DNA from: Bacteroidota bacterium
GTDB lineage: Bacteria; Bacteroidota; Bacteroidia; Chitinophagales; Chitinophagaceae
Length of the DNA: 5,904 nt
Direction: 5' to 3'
NCBI GenBank assembly: GCA_029778965.1
Contig: JAKPBL010000543.1
Span: 1 to 5,904 of the forward strand
Positions within the stretch are counted from its first letter, which is position 1. Every line of letters begins with the position of its first letter. Below the pieces are notes generated by a model. The model was not told the DNA's origin and ran no database searches. It was given only the letters and a program-made list of their open reading frames with translations. A program made the translations under genes and the position numbers. Positions 5,751-5,904 of the stretch are shown in pieces.

Positions 5751-5904
5751 TTAGTTTTTCTTGCGCAGGTTCGGGAACGGCGCCGGCACTGAATTCGGGC
5801 CATCTTCCGAAGTACCATCCCGCAGGTCAACCGAGTTCGGGTCACCCTGGGGTTCAGAGTGGCGGAAGATGAAGCGGTCGGCGCTGATGCCTTCTTTGTC
5901 GACC
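5751..5904 (-). CDS. C-terminal end of an unidentified protein (partial)
   Basis: The minus strand is open from the window edge to a TAA at 5753-5751, giving the last 50 residues of a protein whose start lies outside. The tail is hydrophilic and rich in Pro, Asn, Asp and Ser, ending in PAPFPNLRKKN. The segment VDKEGISADRFIFRHSEPQG faintly resembles the 'GI.ADR......G' part of OmpA-like peptidoglycan-binding domains, but 50 residues are not enough to assign a family. The terminator 21 bp downstream supports this being the true end of a gene. The reading frame is supported by that terminator and by the open frame, not by a family match. Confidence 0.7.
   Translation of the reverse strand, partial: VDKEGISADRFIFRHSEPQGDPNSVDLRDGTSEDGPNSVPAPFPNLRKKN

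Noticed and set aside
1..5904. Mobile element, CRISPR array, toxin-antitoxin or phage-defence system
   Set aside because: No transposase, integrase, repeat-spacer pattern, inverted terminal repeats or defence domains are visible; the genes are core metabolic and envelope genes, apart from the unknown gene at 555-1301.

Overview
The window reads as ordinary chromosomal DNA from a member of the phylum Bacteroidota, most likely a Chitinophagaceae-type genus (Chitinophaga/Niastella-like). Evidence: a PorD-like (DUF4835) protein and a DUF4296 lipoprotein, both restricted to this phylum as far as I know; a Bacteroidota-style Rpb6/omega subunit next to bamD and coaBC; TAnnTTTG promoter elements of the kind recognised by the Bacteroidota primary sigma factor; and moderate GC with little Shine-Dalgarno usage. 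The genus is a guess.

All eight genes are on the minus strand, so transcription runs from high to low coordinates. At the right edge is the C-terminal end of an unidentified protein (5751-5904). It is followed by a strong intrinsic terminator (5704-5729) and a short promoter region (about 5679-5704). Then comes a tightly packed block: bamD (outer-membrane assembly lipoprotein), the RNA polymerase omega subunit (overlapping bamD by 26 bp), a second intrinsic terminator (4488-4516), coaBC (coenzyme A biosynthesis), a porD-like gene (overlapping coaBC by 20 bp), a DUF4296 lipoprotein (4-bp ATGA overlap), scoA, an uncharacterised 248-residue protein, and scoB, which runs off the left edge.

Functionally, bamD and porD concern outer-membrane biogenesis and type IX secretion. 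omega and coaBC are housekeeping. scoA/scoB encode the two subunits of a 3-oxoacid (succinyl-CoA:acetoacetate-type) CoA-transferase. The least expected points are the unrecognised gene placed exactly between the two CoA-transferase subunit genes, the active-site substitutions in the CoaC half of CoaBC, and the terminator only 13 nt upstream of the coaBC start codon. There is no mobile element, CRISPR array, RNA gene or clear novel defence system. The only sizeable non-coding stretches are 4475-4537 and 5670-5750, and both are accounted for by terminator and promoter signals.
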